From: Oxytricha trifallax
Taxonomy: Eukaryota; Ciliophora; Spirotrichea; Sporadotrichida; Oxytrichidae
Assembly: GCA_000711775.1 (NCBI GenBank)
Contig: ARYC01002629.1
Span: forward strand, 1-64,000
DNA: 64,000 nt
Reading direction: 5' to 3'
A program made the position numbers and the translations under genes. Below, one piece after another: positions 37,651 through 49,900 of this stretch (positions are counted from its first letter, which is position 1; each line of letters begins with the position of its first letter). The notes beneath the pieces were generated by a model. The model was not told the origin of the DNA. It ran no database searches and saw only the letters and a program-made list of their open reading frames with translations.

Positions 37651-39129
37651 TCATTAAATAATATTTTCTTGCTTATTTGACTGCTCATCTAACTTTTAAT
37701 TTAGAATTTGAGCCATCTCTTTATAGTTTTCTCCAACATAATCTGAAGGATTTTCTCTTGTGCTATTTTACTTATTATCACCCTAAGCTTATGAAAGCAC
37801 TTGAATTGATCTCTTCTTTTTCTTTTTAAGATTCTTCTTAATGACTATACCTTTATCTTTCATATATTGCTTGCTCATATTTAAGAATCTGTCATACTCT
37901 CCATAAGCTTGGAGTAGTGTAATGCTCTTTTTCAAGTCTACAATTTATCTATCATTAACTTTCGAATTTCTTCTGTGATTTACACTTTTATTTCTACTTC
38001 CTTGAGATGTAGCAGCTCTCATAAGATTTTAGTCTGTGTTTATTTAAAGAAGATTATTGTTATTCCTTTGAGGGTTTTGAGTCTAGTAACTATTATATAT
38101 TAAATTAGGATTGGTAATTTGGTCATGAGTCACTGATTAGTTAAGTCTTGTGTTCTCCGTATGTAAACCTTAAAACTTGCCATTTTAATCGGCCGCAAGT
38201 TAATCACTCTATCTTATATTTGTTCTGTAAATTAAGCTGTTTGATGGCTTGTTCGTATGATTAGAGTCCATCATAAACTACTGAGATGTTGGTGTTTCAA
38301 AGGAACCTAATGCATTTGAGAAATTCATTTTTGTTATGTTTCGTGACTAAGATTGAGTTGATCTTTGACCTCTTGAGAGTGACTATTTAAAATTACAAAC
38401 ATTTTTATCTTACATAGGAAGTTGATGGACGTTACATGCCATCAAAAGTTTATCCATTTTCAGAATAAAACGATTATGAAGGTCTCTTTGATTCTTTACC
38501 ATAACTTTGTTAAATAGCATTCTATTGCTAGCTTATTTAGGAATTTCTCATGTTCTTAATGTTTTAAATGAGGTTTACTTTCCTCTAAGGGAATATTGAA
38601 TTAAGGGATAATTTAGAAATGTTATCGTTATGATTTAAAACTTTATTTTAATTAGCTTTTCTAAAGGATTCCTTATCAAATCCTGGCTCGTACTAAATCA
38701 TATTCCCCCCTATAACTGTGAAGCAATCTCGACTATGATCCTTTGAAATCTCATCGTATTTCTATATCATTAATTTTTATTAAAACATTAAATGACGTAC
38801 ATATTTTACAGTGCATGGTCTTTAAACTAAATGATTGAACACTTTTTGATCATCATAGACACCAGGACCTACAAACATGCTTGTATTTCTAGCCCATTAT
38901 TCATATTGTTAAAAACGTTTTTATTTTGTATTGAAACTCTTATAGCTGTCAAAGGCTTTTGCTTTTTGTAGCTATGGATTTAAGACTAAGCCAAGCTATG
39001 TATGCTAAATAATAAGTGTTAAATAATTATGTTTATGATGAAATTCATTAAGTATATTACATTAACATCATAGAACTCTGGAGTCCTTTCGTGTGGCGAT
39101 CTAAAATTGAGATCTGTTGGACGACTCAT
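37651..39129 (-). CDS. Unknown ciliate protein with GPGVYDD motif
   Basis: Not recognised. From ATG 39129 it reads MSRPTDLNFRSPHERTPEFY, followed by introns at about 39023-39077 and probably 38766-38804. The N-terminal half contains WARNTSMFVGPGVYDDQKVF, faintly like PG-x-Y repeats of axonemal proteins, and FTVIGGNMIQYEPGFDKES. The C-terminal half is N/Q-rich with a basic stretch (KNLKKKKKRS) and a short helical end. A 31-nt intron (about 38387-38417) joins the halves. TGA at 37651-37653. Convergent with the Rab gene. The microtubule link is only a guess. Confidence 0.7.
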
Positions 39130-39287
39130 TTTATTTTTATAAATACTTTAATAAAATCTTATTTATGAATCATAGCTAAAATAAAAAGATAGATAGATAA
39201 TAAAATATTATAAAATATATTAATAGGTTTTACTATAAATTATGAATTTGTTGAGAATTATATAGATTTAAAATTATTAAAGTAAAA

Positions 39288-40967
39288 ATGATAAAATTAT
39301 TTGTCATAATTGCATTGCTAACAACATGTATTTCAAACAAAACATTTGAAGTAGAACTTCAAAGAATTGAGAGACTAATTAGTGATGAAAATATAAAAAT
39401 TAACTCTATTAATAATCAAGAAATCATTAATGACACTTCTTCAAAGCAATTGTATTAAAGTTTATTCAATATTCCCGAATATGATTAGAAAAGATTCCTA
39501 CAAGGAGATTAAGGTTCTGTTAATAATCAGGAATTTCAACTAAAAAACGGGATAATAGAGAAAGATTTATTGAACTACTACAATGTATAGTACTTTGGAA
39601 AATTATACATTGGTTCACACTAATAAGAAATGACTTTGATTTTTGATACAGGTTCTTCTTGGCTATGGGTACCTACAACTGATTGTAAAGATTGCCATTC
39701 AAAAGCTTAACTTTACGATTAAAAATAGTCTAGTAATTATGTGAATTCAGGTACTCGCCCTCAACATATAAAATACGGAGCTGGAAGTGTGTGGGGATAT
39801 AAATCTACTGATCTTTTGTGTTTAGACTCAACAAATAATCAAGAAACTTGTCTTAATAATTTTAACTTCTTAGCAGTTTTTGTAGCAAGCGATCTTTCAG
39901 GATTACAGTGTGATGGCATTGTAGGTTTATCACCTAGCAATCAATTTTCAGGTTCAGATTTATTTATTGATAAACTTTACCAAAACAACATAATATCTAA
40001 AAAGATGTTCTCGCTAAGTCTAGGTGGAACTGATGAGAAATCAAAGGTTATATTTGGAGGATACGATTTAAGATATGCCAAAGATAATTAAAACATAACT
40101 TGGAACAAACTGATTGATACAAATTATTGGTCAGTTAGATTGAATAAAGCTAAAATTGGAGACTATGTATTTATGCTTGACACTAAACTTTGACCTTAAA
40201 ACTAAATTAAAATTATTATTTTAGTAATTAAGTTTAATAGAGCAATCATAGATTCTGGTACATCATACATTTTAATGCCCTACAATGACTTCAGTGAGTT
40301 TAAAAGAGTAATTGATTCAATAAATTCAAAGTGTGGTATGGATGCTTAAACCAACCTCTATACTTGCTAATGTGTGACTCAAGTACACAGTGATTTCCCA
40401 AATATAGAAATTACACTTGGCGAAAATACTTATACTATACCTTCTACTAGTTACATGCATAGACAGAATTTCAAGTGCTATTTCAGAGTTCTTCCATAAT
40501 CCTATAACTAAGGAAGTGCAAGCTTTTGGATACTTGGCGATGTCTTCATGATAAACTACTATTCTATTTTTGATATAGATAATTAGAGAGTGGGGTTAGT
40601 CGGATCAGTACACGTGGAAATAGTAAGCTATTGGAGAGATATTGTTATGGTATTATCAATTTTAATGGCTTTTACCGGAGGGGTGATACTACTTTTATCA
40701 TTTGTTAAAGATAAGTACTTTAGCCAGCAAATTAAAGTACCCAGAACTTTAGAATTTGAACTAACTCAAAACCCAAAGAATTCATTTAAATACTTATATT
40801 ATATCATACGATCCTGTTAAGCTAGACCTAGATCAAAACAAAAAAGCTTCAATAAATACTTATCAAAACTAATGAAGTAGTTAAAATCAAATCCAATATA
40901 TATTATTAACTTAATAATTAAATAATATTTGCTAAACTAATCATAATTAAAAAGTAAACTCACTTGA
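39288..40967 (+). CDS. Membrane-anchored pepsin-like aspartic protease
   Basis: A1-family aspartic endopeptidase. It starts with a signal peptide (MIKLFVIIALLTTCIS) and a pro-segment of about 90 residues. The first catalytic motif is DTGSSWLWVP, a flap region follows around GAGSVWGY, and the second catalytic motif is IDSGTSYI. FWILGDVFMINYYSIFD is the usual C-terminal core block. A membrane span (IVMVLSILMAFTGGVILLLS) and a basic tail follow, so it is probably a type I membrane protease. A 63-bp IES is predicted at 40170-40236. TGA at 40965-40967 lies inside the 3' end of the convergent gene. Confidence 0.92.
40170..40236. other. Predicted 63-bp IES in aspartic protease gene
   Basis: TTTA at 40170-40173 and 40233-40236. 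Deleting 63 bp removes an in-frame TGA and yields GDYVFNRAIIDSGTSYI across the second catalytic motif. A GTA pair (40167 and 40224) is a second possible pointer. A GT...AG intron here would shift the frame. Confidence 0.7.
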
Positions 40968-43900
40968 AGTTAAATCATTTTTAATATCATTCAGAGAAGC
41001 CTCGTTTTAACTTTTTAGCCGATTCTTTCGTATCCTGAATTCTCCCTATCCTAATTTCTTTATGCTTTTCTATCTTATATGAGCAGTTTGATTATCTTTT
41101 ATTATATATTTATTTTGTAAATCCATTAACCCTTTCTATGCAGTGCTATTTACAATCTAATCTTCAAAATAATCATGTTTCATAGCTTATAATTGCTGTC
41201 TTTGAGATTTTATTGATTCGTTAGTTTTACCCTGAAAAGAGTAATTGTTATATATCTAGTCAAGAGCGTGTTGCTTCAATTAATCATAATTTTGAGCATC
41301 TTGCTCTATATATTTAAGTTAGTTGATAGCTAAGCGAGAGACTATTGCTTTGGTTTTATAGTCAAAAGCAGTTGAAGGCCTTGAAGAAATTAATATAATT
41401 TAGACAATAATAAAATCGGGGTTGTTAAGGCAGAAGGTTGATTTGAAATTGAAATGTTTTGTAAACTCTAATTTGGAATACTAATCGAATTGCTATGATG
41501 TTTTATAGTCTTAGGCCTAGATCTACTATAATCATCAAAGGATGGTCTTGCACTATGAAACGCTGTTTTTTAATTATTTATTGTTTAAGCAGGATATTGG
41601 TATTTAGCTATGGCATGATAGTACCAGTGTTGCGAAAATAAAATTTAATTTTAAATTTCATATAAAAGTAGAGGCAATCAATTGAGCGATAATGAAAAAA
41701 TTATTGTGCTAAAATGAAATAAAATTAATTGGATTTTACTTGATTAGCCGCTTTGAGTCTAGTTAATTTTTTATATAAAACTTAAACAGTATGCCTTTTC
41801 AAGAAATGAAATTAAATTGGAAATTATCAGTTGCTATTGAATTTGGTCAATTTTTCCTCCAATTTAAGTATGTTTTATTAATATTTGAAATCATTAGATA
41901 TATTTGACAAATCATCTTAAGATTATTCTCTCTCTGAGTTTCCTCTTTTTTAATTCTAAAGATTCGATTAAAGTTATTAATTATTTTTTAAACTGTATCT
42001 TTTTACAGGTGTCATTTTGAAATTATATGCATTGTCTTCTAGCTTTTTAATTGATCCTGATTGATCTTGCATAAAAGTACTATTTTAACCTGGTAGTTAA
42101 GTGGACATTTTTGAATCTAAACTTAATCTTGCACTATATTAGGCTGTTTTAAGTTTTCTGTCAGTATGAGCATCTTTAAGAGTCTTAAATTTTAGTAATT
42201 TTTACACTACTTCGACATCAACTTAATCAGCGTTTTGTGAAATCTTTTATCTAAAATTCTTTTGAACGTTGTTTAACAATTATCTACTTTCATCTGAGAT
42301 AACGTTTTCCTAATCTAGTTTCAATCTATTATTAAAGAAATAGAAATAATTAATAGAGTAATTATTACAAATAAAATACTTAAGAAGTTTAGTAAAAATA
42401 ATACAGATTCAGTAAATCTACTTATGAAAATGTAATTAAAAAGTTTAATAAGCATATTTTTGGAAATAATGTTTAAATAGTTGGGTAATTGAGCTAAAAA
42501 AATGCCCCATTAAACATAGATTTACAGTTTTTATTCCAAATAATTTCTAATTCAAAATTAATAAATCTCATCTATTAATCTCTTTGTTTTAATTCTTTTG
42601 ATTCCTACTTTCTTCTTATAATAAGCAACTATTGCTGAGATATTTTTTCATCTTTAATAGAAAGATTTTCTTAGCTTGACATCTCTTCAACCTCTTTTAC
42701 TTTATCTTTCTGTTATTAACTAAGATCCTTGCTTAGTTGTTCTTAATAAAATTTCATCATAGGATTAGTAGAATCAGCCATTCTTTCTACAGATTCAAGT
42801 TTGTACTATTCAAAGTTCTGCTTCAAAGTTTACTTTAATCTTTCATTGAACTTAGCTGATCTTAACTTAGTCTCTAACTCAATCATTTTTGGGTTTTTTA
42901 TGCTCATGGATTATCTTTGAGGTCGTGCATTTTATTTAGCAGTTAAAATTCTGTTGATTTTCTTCTCAGATTTAAAAAAGCTTTCCTCGTTTTTCTAATG
43001 TAAATTTAACTCATTATCAATTTTCCTCTAAGTCACTTCTTTTCTATGTCTTTCATCCATTTATTGGTCTAGACTTCTAGATGCGTTTAACATAATTTTG
43101 TCTTCCTTGGTTACTTCCTTAAATATGCTTCTAACACATTTTTTACCAGCCATGAAACCCATTTCACTTTGGGTGTAGCCTCTCTATTAAGCAAATTTCA
43201 AAGCCCTCTAAGCTATTATGTCATCTTTTTCTTCCATTATAAATCTCTCGTCTATTTTTCCTTTAAGATCGTCTAACACCTTGTAAACAGTACCAAATCG
43301 CTTTTCTTCTACTCGAGCTAAAAACTGGTCGTATGTTATTTTTTCATCTCGAAATTTCATATACAAGTCTTTGTCAGAATACTTTAGTGACTATTTAAAA
43401 TGAACTTAATCTTTAATTTTGATAGGGTCTCTTTCATATAATCGATGAGCTACATCATCAAGAACTTTCTAATTCTATATAAGTTTGATGAATTCATATT
43501 GTTTCATTGTGGTGTACAGATCTTCCTTCATTAATCGATTTATGAGGGCTATATGCTCATATAGTTAATCCATATCTGCTGATTATCTTTTGTTGTCAAA
43601 ATTGAAGGTTGAACTAACGAAATATGAATTTTCATCTTTACACTCTTATCTCAATGCATCTAGCATATCATTATTGTTTGTTCCCTTAATAAACTCTTTT
43701 TCATGAGGCTGGTAGACAAATTAAACTGATTTGTTATGTTAAATAGAACTTTACCCAACTATTTCAGATTTTAACTTCTTCGCAAACATCGTTTTCAATT
43801 TGCTTTTAAGATCATCTTAATTCCCTTCATTTTTTCCAATCACATGCTTAGCATTTTAAAGTTTGTATGAAAAATCCATGATATTAATATTTCCTTAACT

Positions 43901-44140
43901 TTCAGCCTTGTTCTATGACTTAGTGATTCTAATTCTTTCTTTAATTTGATGTATTTTCGGTTTCTTGAATTGCCTAAGCTCATCACTTACAAAATTGTGA
44001 TCGCTATCATCAAGCTCATTTCCCTCTATAAGTTCTCATTTTTCTCTGAAAATTTTCTTATAAAATCTATTATGAGCCTGCTCAAGAGATTTCTTAAATC
44101 TAATGTCTTAACGGACTAATTTCCTGAAAATATCTTTCAT
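40941..44140 (-). CDS. Long charged, largely helical protein, unknown
   Basis: Not recognised. From ATG 44140 a lysine/glutamate/glutamine-rich protein runs for over 450 codons (to about 42580), then after a predicted 265-bp IES continues at about 42310. It runs through S/N/Q-rich sequence and a final helical segment (LMDLQNKYIIKDNQTAHIR) to TGA at 40943-40941. Introns include a 26-nt one near 41375-41400 and one near 41700-41732. Predicted IESs: 44033-44046 (9 bp), 42311-42581 and 41822-41843 (18 bp); the segment 41640-41700 was not resolved. The pattern suggests a cytoskeletal or ciliary scaffold, but no domain was seen. Confidence 0.6.
41822..41843. other. Predicted 18-bp micro-IES, pointer AATT
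   Basis: AATT at 41822-41825 and 41840-41843. On the coding minus strand, deletion of 18 bp removes an in-frame TGA and leaves the same frame open on both sides (LTKFPIQFHFLKRHTV). The short pointer makes it a weak call alone. Confidence 0.45.
42311..42581. other. Predicted 265-bp IES, pointer AGATTA
   Basis: On the minus strand AGATTA borders both sides. Deleting 265 bp joins AAA CAA AGA GAT to TAG GAA AAC in frame, fusing two open stretches that otherwise look like separate genes. The spacer is AT-rich. Confidence 0.65.
44033..44046. other. Predicted 9-bp micro-IES, pointer GAGAA
   Basis: On the minus strand GAGAA is repeated 9 bp apart. Deletion removes a TGA (44038-44036) and leaves KKIFRELIEGNELDD in a frame that is open on both sides. 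Alternatives are readthrough or an assembly error. Confidence 0.5.
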
Positions 44141-44158
44141 ATCTTTTTGAATTACTAT

Positions 44159-44566
44159 TGTAGGATTACATTTGAAATTGAAAAATTATATTAAAATTTA
44201 TTTATTTAAATCAAATTATTGGCAGTTAAAGTTGGCCAAATTGGACGATCTTGGCTCATTCGATAGAGAATTTAAAATTACCTGGAGTTTATTATAGGCG
44301 GTACTTTTTATCTCAATTCTTGATTGAGATAACTAATTTTAATTAAAGGGTATAATTTAATGAATTTAGAGGTGTTTAATTAAACTCAAGTTATCTCACC
44401 CAGAGATGAGATAAAATAGTACTGCCAATATTAAAGTCCAGGTAATTTAAAATTCTCTATCGAATGAGCCCAAGATTGTTTAAATTGATCAACTTTAACT
44501 GCCACTAATTTGATTTAAAATAAATAAATTTAAAATTAATTTTCCAATTTCGAATGTATTCCTACA
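44159..44566. mobile_element. 408-bp palindromic element
   Basis: Inverted repeat with outer ends TGTAGGATTACATTTGAAAT and its inverse ending ATGTATTCCTACA. Arms are about 180-200 bp with roughly 85-90% match by eye, centred near 44362. It lies 19 bp upstream of the start codon of the minus-strand gene and before the Myb gene. No clear target duplication. Probably a small terminal-inverted-repeat transposon of a family distinct from the others here. Confidence 0.75.
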
Positions 44567-44784
44567 TTAAGAGATCAGAAAACTCTGTATTTTTATCAGC
44601 TGTTCGTTATTAATCAAAAAAACTTTGCTTCATTTTGCTTCAATAATATTTCTTTATTATGACTTTTTTATTATTTTACTTTTTACTATTTAAGCATCAC
44701 ATATTTTTATAGATAAAGTGCAATAACCAACAGATAGTGAATCAATTAAATTATTTGAGACATATAAAAGAGATTAAGTTATTA

Positions 44785-46800
44785 ATGTCAGGTGGAGGGA
44801 TAAAAAGACAAGAAAAACTAAGTCAAAAATTGAGTAAAATATCTCCGGAAAAACGCTAAAGTCATAAAGTTTTAATAGACAGTAGTGAGATAAAAGAAGA
44901 GGAAGATAAAAATAAAAGTCAAAGCATTCGATATGACTCCATATCTCATTAAGATCTTAATGCCGAAGAAGATTCTTCTGATTCTCAAGAAGGTTAGCAA
45001 TATGTAATTTATAAAAGATATAATTCAGAAAATGAATAATTTAATATATTGATTTTATAATGCAATACTAAACAATTTTTCTGCGTAATAAATTACAATT
45101 TTTAGAGGAAGTTGGTGGTAGTGACTAAGACCCAAATCAAGAGTTAGGCAGACGTCCAAACAAAGCCGGTTCGAGAAAGCTTTGGTCGGTTTCAGTAATA
45201 TTAAATCAATATATGACTAAATTATGTTCAGGAGGATGAAGCGATTGAGAATTTAGTTGACAAATTTGCGGGGAAGATTTTCTTTCTTGGAAATTCATTA
45301 TATATTATTTTATCAATTTTACATAATGAAGTGATTTTTAAATTAATGCTTCATTGCTGTTTAGGTTAAACACAATTTAAAAATTATAAAAGTAAACTTA
45401 TACTAATGAATAACATTTGATTTAATGCTTAGATTAAAAATAACAAGAAATAGGGTAATAAATAGGACAAATGATAAGAAAAAATAAAAGAACTGAGATG
45501 AATATATAAGGGCCTATTGAAATAAATCAATTTAAATAAAAGATATAGATTTAAACAGTTAGATTATTTATGATTTTAAAAATCAAAAGACATTTGTTGC
45601 AAATAAAAATCATAGAGGAAAGAAATCAAAATTTAAAAATAAGCAAAATTTCTTTATTTTTACTTATAATAGCATGGTCAGGAAACTTCCCCGAAATTTG
45701 GGACTAAGAGATGGACTTATATTGCATAAAAACTCAGAGATGATTTTAAGATTCAGGGAAGAACTGGAAAACAATGCAGAGAAAGGTATACAAAGATTTT
45801 CATCAAACTAACTTATTTATTATGCTAATCAACCCTTAAACAACCACTTCATGTTTATATAATAAGGATTAATTAATAATCTTAATTGAGTTAGTAAATT
45901 TTAGATGGCATAATCACTTAGATCCAGAAATAAAAAAGGATCCTATCACACCAGAGGAGGAGCGTGTTATCTTCGAATCTCATAGGAAATATGGGAATAA
46001 ATGGGCGGACATAGCAAAACTACTACCTGGAAGGTAAGTCTTAATTACATCAATTTGCCTCGCTGAACTTCGCCAAACCTTAAACTATAATATATTGTAC
46101 ATAAAATTAGATTGATTTAAGCGTTATACATGATTTCATGCAGTAACTATATTGCTACAAAAATTTGGACAAAGTGGTTACAGGAATCCAATGGCACCTC
46201 TCGTCTTCCATTTTTATAATATTATTGAAGTTCAAAAATAATCTTAAATCTGATAACCGAAAACCCCTCACCCCTAAACTTATTCATGAGTTCTTATTCA
46301 ACTTTCATTTAAAATCTTTTTATTATATACTTAATGAAAATTATTAGGAAAATGTATTTTCACAAATTTCATATAGGTCAGACAACAGTATTAAGAACTA
46401 TTTCTACTCAACTTTGCGGAAACACATTCGTCGAATAAACAAATCTCTACGCCAGTCCTAGATTGGTAAGTTACTTTATAACCGATAGCCTGGCCTTGAG
46501 TAATTTACAATTTTTAATGTAGCTCGTAAGTTGGGACTCAAAATGAAAAATCTGACATCAGAGCAACTTTATGAGATGGTTCGCAACCAAGAAATCACAT
46601 ATGAGAAGCTTCAATAGATGGATCCAAAGAGGTTTTAAGATCTGGAGTATACAATGAAACTTATATACAATCACGACTTACCATTTAATACTACTAGTTC
46701 TATTAATTAATCAATCACAAGTTAAGGCTAGGGTACCGATCGGAATGTTCTCAAAACTTATAATCGTTAAAAATGGCATTTTCTTTTTTAGTATTAATGA
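44785..46800 (+). CDS. Myb/SANT-repeat DNA-binding protein
   Basis: Probable transcription or chromatin factor. An acidic N-terminus is followed by a Myb repeat, KLWSEDEAIENLVDKFG/TKRWTYIAQKL/GRTGKQCRERWHNHL. A second repeat reads ITPEEERVIFESHRKYGNKW/ADIAKLLPGRSDNSIKNYFY, an R2R3-like pair with tryptophans at the expected places. Introns: 44993-45105, 45189-45231, about 45785-45904, about 46034-46377 and about 46464-46521. A 425-bp transposon at 45269-45693 splits the first repeat between DKF and GTKRW; its removal with one AAATTTG restores the domain. TGA at 46798-46800. Confidence 0.9.
45262..45700. mobile_element. GGGGAAG-type MITE, copy 3, inside Myb repeat
   Basis: The element 45269-45693 (425 bp) has perfect 8-bp ends CGGGGAAG/CTTCCCCG; the right end, inverted, continues TTTCCTG as in copies 1 and 2. 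AAATTTG lies at 45262-45268 and 45694-45700. Removing the element and one copy gives GAC AAA TTT GGG ACT, the DKFGTKRW of the Myb repeat. The interior differs from copies 1 and 2, so it is a related family. Confidence 0.88.
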
Positions 46801-46986
46801 CTAGAATTTAAATAAGAATAATTATAGTTATTTAATTGCAAAAATTGGTTAGATATTTTAATAGTAAATTTAACTGCTATCTATTCAATTGAAAGAGGAG
46901 ATAAAATCTAATTAATTATTATATGCTCATAATTTAATTAAAGTTTATTCTTTATAAGAATAACTTTTGTTGACATAGACCAGAAA
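46801..46986. other. Intergenic, nothing recognised
   Basis: AT-rich spacer between the Myb gene and the Q-rich gene. Where the latter begins is uncertain. Confidence 0.4.
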
Positions 46987-49900
46987 ATGGAATATAGTAT
47001 TCAAAGAGTTGAATTGTATGAAGATTTTATCAATTTTGTCAATAATTATTAGTTTTACATTTATCATTGTCATAAATATAGCATTATTATTTACTTTTGA
47101 TGTTTAATATCCCCAATTAATTTCATATATTGACTATATTTTATTTAAACTACGGAAGAATCTAAATAATAACATTAAATCAAACCAGAAACACACACAT
47201 TTTTAATTTTTTTTAATTAAAACTCAACCTTCAGAGTAGATTGGAAAGCGAAGCAGAGTAGGCAGTGACTTGTAACAAACCACACCCTCAAAACCCATAA
47301 TAAACCAATAATTTTTCAAAAATAAAATTGAATTACTTCAAGACCTCAATAAATTAGCAGAAATTAAGGAACCTACTAACATAAAAAAAGACTTATTGGT
47401 CTAGCAATAAATAGAATAAGATAAATCATTTTAGAACATAATAGAGGAAGATCAGTAGTTATATAGGGATTCACAGTCAACTCCTACTGCTCAATCTAAA
47501 AGAATTATATATATATATATAATTATAATAATGTTAAATTATATTTCTATTAATAAAACTAATATTTCATAATAAAGACGATCAAAACGATTGACTGGCA
47601 AGAAAAGACTGAATTATGATTTTTTTTAAAAAAAAATGTTATTTAATTGAGTTAAGGGGTTTAGGGGGGAAAATTAATTAAAAATCAAATGTATATATGA
47701 TATTATGAGGACTTAAATGATTAATGCGTTGATGTGATTAGACACATTTAATCTGATTAGAATATTCCTGTAAATATGGATGAAGGGCTAAGTATAACAA
47801 AATAAAATAAAACTCTTTATTAAAGTAATGATGTTATATTTTATTAGACAATAGTTCATAGAAATATAATTAGAGGATGTTGTAGAAAAACCAATTACGT
47901 CACAGTTAGAACGTTTATGAAGATTATTAAAGATTCCAAAGAGCACCAATGATTAAAAGGAAGAAATTTCTGGTTTGATTTTAATTTTAATTTTTAATTT
48001 CTGACTGACGAAACTGTATCATTAGGGCAGAGCGATGATGAAAGACGTACCGATATTTTTTATTTCATAGTTATTAGGATTTTACAATAAAATTATGAAA
48101 TTACTTATCTAAAATGAAATAAAAGAGAGTTTTATTTTAAGTGATATAAGAGAAACAAATAAAATCATATAATAAGATAGAAAAGAAGATAAAATATAAT
48201 ATAGTCAAACACCATAACCTATTGGAAAACAAGTAAAATTAGAGTAGTGATAAGTTTAAATAATTTGGGAATTTTGAACAATTAATTTTCTTTCATATAC
48301 AATTCATAAAGCTAAGCTTTATGTTATATTAAGCATTTTTACGAAAAAGAATAATTTATTTAAAATATTTTTTGAATTTCTACACATTAAAAATTTTTAA
48401 AAGACGAATTCTAAAATAAATCTTGGAATAAAAAGAAATTTCGACCTTATACTTTAATTTTTTAAATTAATTGTATTAGTTTTCCAAAATTATTCAGGCT
48501 AAACAATAACAAGAAATAAAACAACACAATGAGTTAAATTTGCCTACAAATGAGCAGTTGTAAACCAAATAAGAGGATGTTAAGTTAAAATTCATTATTA
48601 TATTTATAACAATTTTATCGATGAATCCATGAAAGATGAAACGACGGGCCAATAAGTCAACTAGAGAATTAGATAAAATAAATACAGATAAGACGACGAG
48701 CTATTTTTACGAGTTATGTCTGAATAAGTCAATTTTATTCCTTCTCCCAGATAAAAATCAATTTAACTACCTTCTCCTCATCAAGATAAAGATTTAGAGC
48801 AAACTTAAATAGGAGATAAGGATAAAATTATGGCTTCATCTCAAGCTGTAGGTGGGGCCAGTACCCCTCATGCTGGACTTGATGATTTGAAAAAAGCTTT
48901 AGAAATATAAAATTCTCTAGCTCATTAATCCTTGTAAGTTTAGGGTATAGGATTGAAGTCAGAGTAAATAGATTCTATCAATAATAGAGCTGGTACTTTA
49001 ACATAGAGCAACACACCTGCCAAGACATTTTTGTAGACGCCTACTAGTTAAAGCTTAAAAAGCTAAAATCTCAAAATAGAATCAACACAGCCATCTTAGA
49101 TCATATTTTAACTTAATAATGAACAGAGCATTTAGTAACCGTTGTATATTCCACTTTCTCAAACTAACTATAAAGTCAAAGGTATATTTTATATAAACTA
49201 TTTTAGTCTTTCAGTCTCCAAGATTCTAGATTCAGTTTGAAGATTAAGTAAATAAATACATGATTTTATACATCTTAAATTTTAAATTTAAGATGGTTAA
49301 CCCTAAATACCACCGTAAAATGAAAACCAATCAAATTTAGAAGGAGTGTTGACTCCTGGAAACTACATATAATAGTCTTCTAGAAATCTTTTTCAGAGAC
49401 CAAGACTTGCCTCAGAAGAAATATAATCGATCCCTTAATAATAAAAATTAGAAGAGGTCAAACAAGAGGAAAAGCCTTAATAAAATCAATAGCAACAATA
49501 AATGTAGCAGTAACAAACAGTTGATTAAACTATACAATAATCAATGGGAAAATAACTCTTAACTGCTTAGAACTTGAATAACTAATTTAACCCATTTGCA
49601 ATTAAACCTTTAAGGCTAGACTATAGAAGTATTTATGGAATGTCACCGCTGTCAAGTGTTTAGACATCATTAAATTAAATATTTCTTACAGGTGTATTTG
49701 TGTCATTACTTTTATATTTTATGATCGTATACCGTCCCATCGCCTTATGCTATCCCATCTCCTTACACCACTTTGACCTCACCCTATACATTACATCTAC
49801 AGTCACCTTCTATTCAATTTCAGAATGAATTAATGATGAATTAGAAACAGTTTTAACAAGTCTAGCCATAAAAGATTGTCATGCAGAGCCCACATAGGTT

